From: Candidatus Eiseniibacteriota bacterium | GTDB taxonomy: Bacteria; Eisenbacteria; RBG-16-71-46; JABDJR01 | DNA: 6,458 bases | NCBI GenBank assembly: GCA_013003415.1 | Contig: JABDJR010000029.1 | Span: forward strand, 1-6,458 | Reading direction: 5' to 3' | Shown here: positions 1 through 5,658 of the stretch, piece after piece | Layout of the letters: each line of letters opens with the position of its first letter | How positions within the stretch are numbered: position 1 is the stretch's first letter | Program-made: the position numbers and the translations under genes | Notes under the pieces: model-generated | Databases searched by the model: none | What the model saw: only the letters and a program-made list of their open reading frames with translations | What the model was told of the DNA's origin: nothing

Positions 1-507
1 TTTCGGAAAGAAACGCGCAAGCAGGGAACCGCAGCTAACCCCGACGAGCGGATCACCGTGACCACAAGCTGGAACCCTCTGATTCGAGTTGAAGGGACGA
101 TCGCGGACAAGTGGAAGATGAGCTTCAACCTCACACGCACCGGGTCCGAGTCCACCGTCCAGACTCAAACAGGGTCGTCCATCAACTCACGGGGATCCAC
201 CTCCATTGCCACCACGGTTCGGCGAACCTTTGAGCGTCGGGGGAAGCAAGGTGCCAACAAGAACATCGATTTCTCGTCGGAGATTCGCTACACGCGGAGC
301 GGCGATGAAAACAGGAGCCTTTCCATTGGTGGGCGGTCCACCGAGAACAAAGATGACTCGTTTGATGTCCGGAACACGGCAACGCTGCGATTCACGCGCA
401 CGGTGAGCGGTACTTTTGGTCTGAATCTAGGGCAGCAGCGAGATATCACGGCCCAGCGAACGACTCGGTCCATTGGAGTATCTTTCCAGACCGGGTTTAA
501 CTTCTAA
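1..507 (+). CDS. sprA: SprA/Sov-like outer-membrane beta-barrel protein, C-terminal fragment
   Basis: This is the 3' end of a larger gene. The frame is open from base 1 with no stop until TAA at 505-507, giving 168 visible residues, so the GTG at 58 is internal and not a start. The protein alternates polar and hydrophobic residues in short strands rich in Thr, Ser, Arg and Asn. It has no Cys and ends in Phe-Asn-Phe, a terminal aromatic as expected for an outer-membrane barrel. The pattern matches what I recall of the SprA C-terminus: a 'W/F-x-PLI-x-V-x-G/T' strand (WNPLIRVEGT near base 70), an Asn/Arg-rich strand pair, an 'RRTFERRGKQ' turn, then strands such as RSLSIGGRS and TATLRFTRTV. SprA (Sov) is the giant translocon of the type IX secretion system in the outer membrane. 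A different large barrel protein is possible, because most of the gene lies outside the window. It is separated from rimP by 235 nt and a terminator, so it is probably a separate transcription unit. Confidence 0.62.
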   Translation, partial: FRKETRKQGTAANPDERITVTTSWNPLIRVEGTIADKWKMSFNLTRTGSESTVQTQTGSSINSRGSTSIATTVRRTFERRGKQGANKNIDFSSEIRYTRSGDENRSLSIGGRSTENKDDSFDVRNTATLRFTRTVSGTFGLNLGQQRDITAQRTTRSIGVSFQTGFNF

Positions 508-527
508 ACCTCGGCTCAGAGGTGGGG

Positions 528-590
528 CCTAAGTCCCCATCCAATAAAGAGATCCCCCCCTTCAAACCCCCTTGCGCCCCCTCTACCTCC
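528..590 (+). promoter_or_regulatory. C-rich, G-poor tract, possible Rho loading (rut) region
   Basis: By direct count these 63 bases hold 32 C and only 5 G, with C runs at 535-538, 554-560, 567-571 and 577-581. A C-over-G bubble just after a stop codon is the usual signature of a Rho utilisation region in the transcript. It follows the SprA-like stop by 20 nt and precedes an intrinsic-type hairpin. The Rho role is inferred. The composition is seen directly. Confidence 0.4.
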
Positions 591-612
591 TGGTGTAAGG
601 TTATTGGTCTGC

Positions 613-646
613 GAGTGGGCATGGACTGCCCACTCCGCTTTGTTTT
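613..646 (+). terminator. Intrinsic terminator downstream of the SprA-like gene
   Basis: A perfect 9-bp stem (613-621 GAGTGGGCA with 627-635 TGCCCACTC) closes a 5-nt loop TGGAC. It is followed by CGCTTTGTTTT, a broken T-rich run with 7 T in the 8 bases 639-646. The location, about 105 nt past the upstream stop and before the rimP operon, suits termination of sprA transcription. The T-run is interrupted by one G and starts 3 nt after the stem, so efficiency may be moderate. The stem is also nearly symmetrical, but the minus strand has no convergent gene to serve. Confidence 0.7.
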
Positions 647-676
647 GGGGTAGTTTTGGGGCGGATTTCGCGGGCA

Positions 677-704
677 TTGAAATCTTAAGCCATTGCATTA
701 AAAC
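677..704 (+). promoter_or_regulatory. Possible sigma70-type promoter for the rimP operon
   Basis: TTGAAA at 677-682 matches the -35 consensus at 5 of 6 positions. After a 16-nt spacer, TAAAAC at 699-704 matches TATAAT at 4 of 6. Transcription would begin near 711, leaving a leader of about 30 nt before the rimP GTG. The stretch is clearly more AT-rich than its surroundings and lies between the terminator and the operon, where a promoter is expected. The -10 match is weak and the organism's own promoter consensus is unknown. Confidence 0.3.
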
Positions 705-731
705 AACTTAGTCGGTTGACCAAGTCTGTTT

Positions 732-739
732 AGGGAGGT
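732..739 (+). promoter_or_regulatory. Strong Shine-Dalgarno site of rimP
   Basis: AGGGAGGT lies 3 nt before GTG at 743, and extends to GGGAGGTGA, close to the full anti-SD complement. It decides the start: an in-frame TAG sits at 731-733, so no upstream start is possible. Such a strong SD also argues against a Bacteroidota host. Confidence 0.8.
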
Positions 740-742
740 GAC

Positions 743-1261
743 GTGGACCCTAGAGAACAGATTTTGGCGGCAGCAGAAGACCTGTTTGAGGCCAGTGATT
801 TCGAGGTAGTCGATGTCGAGTGCATCGGGACTGCCCGCGGTTTCACGGTTCGGGTCTATATTGACAGAGAGAAAGGTCTCTCCCTAGAGGATTGTGCTCG
901 AGTAAGTCGTGCCTTAGGAGATCAGCTCGAAGCCGATAATGCGATGCCAGGAAAGTACATTCTTGAGGTTTCCAGCCCGGGAATGAATCGGCCCCTAAGA
1001 AAAGATAGCGATTTTGAAAAGTTTGCCGGTGAGAAAGTGCAAATTCTCACCTTCGAAAAAATTGGTGGGCGGCTAAAGCATATTGGCGAGCTCAAAGGCA
1101 TTAATTTAGAAACAAATCATGTGCTGGTGTCGGATGATGACGGCGGCACGATCGAGATTCCGCGCGGATCGATCAAGAAGGCGAATCTCAAGCGAAACCC
1201 CTGGGACGGGGTGAAGCCTGAGGCCCGAAAAAGCAAATCGCGCCGTCGGAAGAAACGCTAG
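743..1261 (+). CDS. rimP: Ribosome maturation factor RimP
   Basis: RimP binds the 30S subunit and helps late assembly of the S12 region before translation begins. The product has 172 residues with the family's two-domain layout: an N-terminal alpha/beta domain (about 7-82) and an Sm-like C-terminal barrel (about 88-152). The family signature is present at 72-85, YILEVSSPGMNRPL, and the segment VDVECIGTARGFTVRVYID near 23-41 is typical. The start is GTG at 743, fixed by the strong SD and the TAG at 731-733. The protein is about 20 residues longer than the E. coli protein (about 150) because of a very basic C-terminal tail: residues 158-172 hold 10 Lys/Arg and one acidic residue. The tail probably contacts rRNA (inference). 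It is the first gene of the cluster and is followed after 27 nt by nusA, the usual bacterial order. Confidence 0.95.
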   Translation: MDPREQILAAAEDLFEASDFEVVDVECIGTARGFTVRVYIDREKGLSLEDCARVSRALGDQLEADNAMPGKYILEVSSPGMNRPLRKDSDFEKFAGEKVQILTFEKIGGRLKHIGELKGINLETNHVLVSDDDGGTIEIPRGSIKKANLKRNPWDGVKPEARKSKSRRRKKR

Positions 1262-1288
1262 AACGCGTACGGAACTGAAGGGGAACGA

Positions 1289-2881
1289 ATGAACTACGAC
1301 ATTGTCGAAGCTCTGAGTCAAATTGCGAGAGAAAAGGGAGTTGAACTCCGAGTCCTCGTAGAACGTCTCGAAGCGAGTTTACTCTCCGCGGCCAAACGTA
1401 AGCATGGAGCCAACGCGCAGATTGCTGTCAACTTTGATGAAGATCAAGGTGGCATCGAGATGCACGTCACCAAGACGGTGGTGGGTCATGTTACAGATCG
1501 CGGTCTCGAAATGACTTCTGCTGAAGCCCGGAAATACAAAGCCGAGGCCTCAGTGGGTGACGATATCGTCATTCCCCTCGATATCATGGAATTCGGGCGC
1601 AATGCCATTCAAGCGGCCAAACAAGTGCTCATTCAGGGTGTGCGTGAAGCCGAGCGCGAGCGTGTCTACACCGACTTTGCCGACAAGGTGGGTAGCTTGG
1701 TCCGTGGTGTGGTTCAACAGGTTGACCGCGGTACCATTGTCCTGAAGCTAGACACAGCAGAGGCCATTATCCCCGCTCGCGAGGTTCTTCATCGCGACCG
1801 GTTCCGTCAACGCGAAATGGTGCGCGCGCTTGTCATCGACGTCGACAAAGAGGCCAAGGGGCCGCAAATTATTCTTAGCCGCACCCATCCCGACTTCCTG
1901 GTGAAGCTTTTCGCTTCCGAGGTCCCCGAGATTACCGAACACATCGTTCAGGTGAAGGCGGTGGCTCGCGAACCCGGGCATCGCTCGAAGATTGCGGTGA
2001 GCAGTAACGATGATCGGGTCGACGCGGTTGGTGCCTGTGTGGGTATCAAAGGCTCGCGTGTGCAGGCCATCGTGAAAGAGTTGGGTGGCGAGCGGATCGA
2101 CATTGTTCCGTGGTCCGCCGACCCGGTTGTGTTTGTGTCTCGAAGCTTGGCTCCGTCGAAAGTTGTCGACGCCAAGGTCGATCCCGAAACACGCAAAGTG
2201 ACCGTGATCGTTCCCGATGATCAATTGAGCCTCGCTATTGGAAAGCAGGGTCAGAATGCCCGTCTTGCCGCCAAGTTAACCGGTTGGAAGATCGAACTTC
2301 ATTCTGAGTCTGAGTACGCCACCGCCAGCGCCATGGCAAAAGCCGATGTAAACTTGGGCGAGCTTGAAGATGTGACCGAAGAAATGGTGGCTGCGTTTGG
2401 AGCTGCGGGTATTCATACCGCGGTTGATATTGAGAAGGCCGGTCTCGATGCCCTTCAGGAAGTTGAAGGTATTCCGGGGCCGAAGCTTGAACAAGTTTTT
2501 GGTCTGGCCTTAGAGGCTCTAGCAGTCTCGCGTGCCGCGGCCATTGCCGAGGCCGAAGCCGAAGCGGCAGCCCAGGCTATAGCTGATGGAGCGAACGACG
2601 AGGTTCTCTCCGCTTTTGAAGGCGCGGAGCTCTCTGAAGAGACCCAGGCTGCTTTCGACGACAGCGAAGGGGCGGAAGAAACTGAAGAAGCAACCGATGC
2701 GACCGAAGAGACTCCGACCGAAGAAAACAACGACGCCGAAGTGACCAGCAAAGGCAATTCCAAAGACGGAGCTGCCGAGAGTGCCGAGGAAACCCCCGGC
2801 GATGAAGCAACTGTTGAGGCCTCCGATGAGGAAGTCGTGACTGTAGATTCAGAATCAACCGATGAAAGTCCTGGTGCGTAA
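1289..2881 (+). CDS. nusA: Transcription termination/antitermination factor NusA
   Basis: NusA binds RNA polymerase and nascent RNA, controls pausing, intrinsic termination and Rho-linked events, and takes part in rRNA antitermination. The 530 residues show the family order. An N-terminal RNA polymerase-binding domain (about 1-125) is followed by S1 (about 136-198) and KH1, with VGACVGIKGSRVQAI at 247-261. KH2 has SLAIGKQGQNARLAAKL at 314-330. A single helix-hairpin-helix domain (about 355-412) contains VEGIPGPKLEQVF. The end is unusual: an Ala/Glu-rich segment (416-432) leads into a disordered acidic tail, where residues 441-530 hold 32 Asp/Glu and only 2 Lys. In E. coli the C-terminal acidic repeats restrain RNA binding. 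A similar role here is inference. The start is ATG at 1289 with GAAGGGG at 1277-1283, 5 nt upstream. infB follows after 31 nt, with no ylxR or ylxQ in between. Confidence 0.97.
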   Translation: MNYDIVEALSQIAREKGVELRVLVERLEASLLSAAKRKHGANAQIAVNFDEDQGGIEMHVTKTVVGHVTDRGLEMTSAEARKYKAEASVGDDIVIPLDIMEFGRNAIQAAKQVLIQGVREAERERVYTDFADKVGSLVRGVVQQVDRGTIVLKLDTAEAIIPAREVLHRDRFRQREMVRALVIDVDKEAKGPQIILSRTHPDFLVKLFASEVPEITEHIVQVKAVAREPGHRSKIAVSSNDDRVDAVGACVGIKGSRVQAIVKELGGERIDIVPWSADPVVFVSRSLAPSKVVDAKVDPETRKVTVIVPDDQLSLAIGKQGQNARLAAKLTGWKIELHSESEYATASAMAKADVNLGELEDVTEEMVAAFGAAGIHTAVDIEKAGLDALQEVEGIPGPKLEQVFGLALEALAVSRAAAIAEAEAEAAAQAIADGANDEVLSAFEGAELSEETQAAFDDSEGAEETEEATDATEETPTEENNDAEVTSKGNSKDGAAESAEETPGDEATVEASDEEVVTVDSESTDESPGA

Positions 2882-2888
2882 GCACAGG

Positions 2889-2905
2889 CCCTACCCAGTC
2901 TAGGG
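2889..2905 (+). promoter_or_regulatory. Small hairpin covering the infB ribosome binding site
   Basis: CCCTA (2889-2893) can pair with TAGGG (2901-2905) around a 7-nt loop. The 3' arm covers most of the SD AGGGGG at 2902-2907, which lies 5 nt before the TTG start of infB. With only 5 bp the hairpin is weak and would be opened by ribosomes finishing nusA just upstream (stop at 2879-2881), so it may favour translation coupled to nusA. The structure is read from sequence. The regulation is inference. Confidence 0.35.
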
Positions 2906-2912
2906 GGACGGA

Positions 2913-5327
2913 TTGACCGACAAGAAACCGCGTGTATATCAAGTTGCCAAGGATTTCAATGTCTCTAGCGAAGCTTTGCTTGAGATCTTGAAAGGGCTCG
3001 GCGTCAAAGCTCGTAGTCATATGAGCACGGTGGATCCGTCTGCCATCGAGTTGATCCAGAAGAAATTCAACGAAGAAAAAGAAGAGGTTGTTGCCGAGGC
3101 TCCGACTCCGGAACCCGAGGCGCCAACCCAACCCGAGCCAACCCCAACCGCTCCTATCGAAGTGGGTCCGCCCTCTATGCCGTATAGCAAGCCGGTGACT
3201 CCACCTCCGGTGACCCCACCGCCTCCCGCTACGCCAAAACAACCTTCTGCCCCAGCCCAAAGCCGTCGGGTCAATCCACCCCGATCCAATGCCCCAAGTA
3301 CGGGTGGAGCTCAGCGCCCGGGTATGAGCAACGCCGGACCGCGCCCCACTGGCGGACGCACCGGTGGTGGTCGTCCTCACGGTAAGGGGGGAGCCTTCGG
3401 GCGATCCCAACCCGGCCAAAACCGTCGTCGCCGGAAGGTGCCAGACGCACGGACGGTCGCGGACAGCGTTAAGCGGACCCTCGCCGATATCGACGGGGGA
3501 GGAAAGTCCAAAAAGTACAAGAAGAAGCAACAACTGGAGGCAGGCGGAAACGTCGCGACCGAAGAGCAGATGAACACCATCAGCGTCACCGAATTTATTA
3601 CGGTGGTTGCGCTGGCCGAACATCTCGATGTCTCCGTTGCTCAGATCATTACCAAGCTCATGGGTATGGGTAAAATGGTGACGCAGAATCAGCGTCTCGA
3701 CAAAGAAACCATCGAGCTTGTAGCTCTCGAATTTGAACATGTGGTCGAGTTCCAAGCCGAGCATGGCGCTGAGGAAATCGAAGAAGGTCCCGACGACCCC
3801 GAGAAGATGGTTCCCCGTCCTCCGGTGGTTACGGTTATGGGTCACGTTGACCACGGTAAGACCTCGCTCCTCGATTACATTCGAAAAGCAAACGTCGTAG
3901 CCGGTGAAAAGGGTGGCATCACGCAGCACATTGGTGCTTACGAGGTGCAGCTCGACAACGGTCGTGAAGTAACCTTCCTTGATACCCCTGGTCACCAGGC
4001 GTTTACCGCAATGCGTGCTCGTGGTGCGCAAGCCACCGACATTGTTGTGCTCGTGGTCGCGGCCGACGACCGCGTCATGCCTCAGACCATTGAGGCTATC
4101 GATCATGCTAAGGCGGCCGAGGTTCCAATGATTGTCGCCATCAACAAGGTGGATAAGCCCGACGCCAACCCGGCCCTCGTTAAACAAGACTTAGCCAACC
4201 GTAATCTCCTGGTTGAGGAGTACGGCGGCACGGTGTCCTCGGTAGATATTTCTGCCAAGACAGGCGCCGGTATAGATGACCTGATGGAGCTCATCCTCCT
4301 CCAGGCCGATCTTCTTGAAATCAAAGCCGACCCCGAGCGCCTCGCTCGAGGAACCGTTATCGAGTCGAAGGTAGAGCAGGGTCGTGGAACCGTGGCTACG
4401 GTGTTGGTCCAAACCGGAACTCTTGAGGTGGGCAGCCCCTTTGTTTGCGGCGATCAGTTTGGAAAAGTGCGTTCCATGTCCGATGAGCGTGGTCATCGCG
4501 TGAAGGCGGCTGGACCGTCCACGCCGGTCGAGGTTACCGGTTGGTCCGGAACTCCGGCTGCGGGTGAACTGTTCTTGGCTACGAAAACCGAGGGCGATGC
4601 CCGGCGCATTGGTCACGAGCGGAAACAGCTTTCCGTCGAACGCGGAAGACGCCAGACCAAGATCACCCTTCTCAACCTCAAAGAGGCTATCGATCAGGGT
4701 AAGGTCAAAGAGTTGGGTCTTATCATCAAGGCCGACGTGGCCGGTTCTGCCGAGGTTCTCTCGGAGCAGCTTGGTGAGATCGCTCACGAAGAGGTCCGCT
4801 GTCGCGTGATCCACTCCGGAGTGGGGCAGATCAACGAAAACGATGTGCTTTTGGCTGCGGCTTCGAATGCGGTCATCATCGGTTTCAACGTGAAAGCCGA
4901 TCCGCGTGCCACAACTGCAGCTGCCCGCGAAGAAGTCGACATCAAGCTCTACACCATCATCTACCAGGCAGTGGAAGATGTGAGAAGTGCGCTTGAGGGA
5001 TTGTTGAAACCGGAGCAGGTCGAGCGCAAGAAGTCCACCATCGAGGTTCGCCAGGTGTTCGGTATTTCCAAGTTGGGAATCATTGCCGGTTCTTATGTGA
5101 AAGATGGCACCGTCGAGCGTTCCCATCGTGCCCGTCTGTTGCGTGATGGAGAAGAAATCTTCGACGGAAAAATCTCCAGTCTCAAACGATTCAAAGACGA
5201 CGTCAAAGAAGTGGCGGCGGGATTTGAGTGCGGTGTGGGTCTAGAAGACACCTCCGACATCAAAGAGGGAGATATCATCGAGACTTACATCATCGAGGAA
5301 GTCGCCCGTCGTCTTGGGGACTCCTAA
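2913..5327 (+). CDS. infB: Translation initiation factor IF-2
   Basis: IF2 is the GTPase that recruits formyl-Met initiator tRNA to the 30S subunit and promotes 50S joining. The 804-residue protein has an IF2_N subdomain (about 4-53), a Pro-rich linker (62-128, with 25 Pro in residues 61-130), a Gly/Arg-rich stretch (131-176), a basic patch KKYKKKQQ (200-207) and a second IF2_N subdomain (about 222-275). The G domain (about 303-470) shows G1 GHVDHGKT (310-317), G2 GGITQHIGAY (334-343), G3 DTPGH (357-361), G4 NKVD (411-414) and G5 SAK (447-449). Domain II (about 477-560), domain III (about 585-690) and the fMet-tRNA-binding domain IV (about 700-795, with GFECGVGLED at 770-779) follow. All key GTPase residues are present, including the H361 switch II histidine. 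The start is TTG at 2913: the SD is 5 nt upstream, an in-frame TAG lies at 2901-2903, and the next Met is residue 37, inside the first domain. Confidence 0.97.
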   Translation: MTDKKPRVYQVAKDFNVSSEALLEILKGLGVKARSHMSTVDPSAIELIQKKFNEEKEEVVAEAPTPEPEAPTQPEPTPTAPIEVGPPSMPYSKPVTPPPVTPPPPATPKQPSAPAQSRRVNPPRSNAPSTGGAQRPGMSNAGPRPTGGRTGGGRPHGKGGAFGRSQPGQNRRRRKVPDARTVADSVKRTLADIDGGGKSKKYKKKQQLEAGGNVATEEQMNTISVTEFITVVALAEHLDVSVAQIITKLMGMGKMVTQNQRLDKETIELVALEFEHVVEFQAEHGAEEIEEGPDDPEKMVPRPPVVTVMGHVDHGKTSLLDYIRKANVVAGEKGGITQHIGAYEVQLDNGREVTFLDTPGHQAFTAMRARGAQATDIVVLVVAADDRVMPQTIEAIDHAKAAEVPMIVAINKVDKPDANPALVKQDLANRNLLVEEYGGTVSSVDISAKTGAGIDDLMELILLQADLLEIKADPERLARGTVIESKVEQGRGTVATVLVQTGTLEVGSPFVCGDQFGKVRSMSDERGHRVKAAGPSTPVEVTGWSGTPAAGELFLATKTEGDARRIGHERKQLSVERGRRQTKITLLNLKEAIDQGKVKELGLIIKADVAGSAEVLSEQLGEIAHEEVRCRVIHSGVGQINENDVLLAAASNAVIIGFNVKADPRATTAAAREEVDIKLYTIIYQAVEDVRSALEGLLKPEQVERKKSTIEVRQVFGISKLGIIAGSYVKDGTVERSHRARLLRDGEEIFDGKISSLKRFKDDVKEVAAGFECGVGLEDTSDIKEGDIIETYIIEEVARRLGDS
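3192..3221 (+). repeat. 15-bp tandem duplication inside the infB Pro-rich linker
   Basis: Two adjacent 15-bp units (3192-3206 and 3207-3221) are identical at 13 of 15 positions, and each encodes Pro-Val-Thr-Pro-Pro (IF2 residues 94-98 and 99-103). The two differences are synonymous third-base changes (ACT/ACC and CCT/CCG). This is a likely product of replication slippage in a disordered linker, followed by silent drift. Confidence 0.75.
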
Positions 5328-5332
5328 GTCCT
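5317..5332 (+). promoter_or_regulatory. Hairpin spanning the infB stop codon, just before ylxP
   Basis: GGGACT (5317-5322) pairs with AGTCCT (5327-5332), including one G-U pair, around a 4-nt loop CCTA. It contains the infB TAA (5325-5327) and ends 2 nt before the ylxP ATG. The only SD-like bases for ylxP (GGGGA, 5316-5320) fall in the 5' arm and are also about 14 nt from the ATG. This suggests ylxP is translated mainly by ribosomes coming off infB. It has no T-run, so it is not a terminator. Confidence 0.35.
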
Positions 5333-5334
5333 AG

Positions 5335-5658
5335 ATGTACGTCGGCGTCTACCGCGTGGAACTTCATATCCCGACAAGCCAGTCTTTAAAAGCTAAGCGA
5401 TCCGTGATCAATAGTCTCAAAACCAAGCTAGCCACTCTGAGCATTTCTGTGGCCGAAGTAGACGGTCAAGATACTTGGCAAAGATCTACCCTTGGGTTGG
5501 CTGCGGTTTCCAACGATGTCGCCTACTTAGATCAACTTCCGGATCGCATTGAGTCGATTTGTCTCCGTGAACCACGGGCAACCTTTCTGCGTGTTGAGCG
5601 TACGGTGCTACCGGTTGACGATTTTGAGAACGATGCTTGGGGAGACTTTGATGGCTAA
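5335..5658 (+). CDS. ylxP: DUF503 family protein YlxP
   Basis: This small protein has 107 residues, a usual length for DUF503/YlxP. Family hallmarks are visible: the opening YVGVYRVELHIP (2-13), SLKAKRSVINSLK (17-29), SVAEVDGQDTWQRSTLGLAAVSND (38-61; key residues AEVD, Q45, W48, LG, AVSND), and RVERTVLP near 86-93. The fold is a compact ferredoxin-like alpha/beta domain. It has no signal peptide or membrane segment, so it is cytosolic. The molecular function is not established. Its constant position beside infB and rbfA suggests a role in ribosome assembly or initiation (inference). The start is ATG at 5335, 7 nt after the infB stop, without a good SD, so translation is probably coupled to infB. 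The 3' end overlaps rbfA by 8 nt, and the C-terminus is acidic (DDFENDAWGDFDG). Confidence 0.9.
   Translation: MYVGVYRVELHIPTSQSLKAKRSVINSLKTKLATLSISVAEVDGQDTWQRSTLGLAAVSNDVAYLDQLPDRIESICLREPRATFLRVERTVLPVDDFENDAWGDFDG

Noticed and set aside
58..60. GTG at 58 as the start of a 149-residue protein
   Set aside because: The frame is open back to base 1, no SD precedes it, and the residues before it continue the same beta-barrel style. The gene is cut by the window edge.
716..721. TTGACC as a -35 box for rimP
   Set aside because: A matching -10 would fall at about 739-744, on the start codon, so it cannot drive a transcript with the rimP SD. The weaker pair at 677-704 is better placed.
706..725. 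Imperfect inverted repeat ACTT...AAGT around GGTTGACC before rimP
   Set aside because: The stem needs a 4-nt bulge and is very short. It is no better than chance for a region of this size.
3324..3572. Internal start sites in infB for a short IF2 form, as in E. coli
   Set aside because: The candidate ATG codons at 3324 and 3570 lack a well-spaced Shine-Dalgarno sequence. An internal isoform cannot be supported from sequence.
2577..5126. Long antisense open frames (about 536 and 311 codons) opposite infB and the end of nusA
   Set aside because: Within infB they run exactly in register with its codons, so stops arise only where infB uses TTA, CTA or TCA, which are rare here. The translations are His/Arg/Leu-rich with no family resemblance, and infB is fully conserved on the sense strand. 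They are codon-bias shadows.
5549..5650. Upstream extension of rbfA to 5549
   Set aside because: The extra residues are encoded within ylxP in another frame and do not resemble RbfA. The ATG at 5651 has a well-spaced SD and the family's normal N-terminus.
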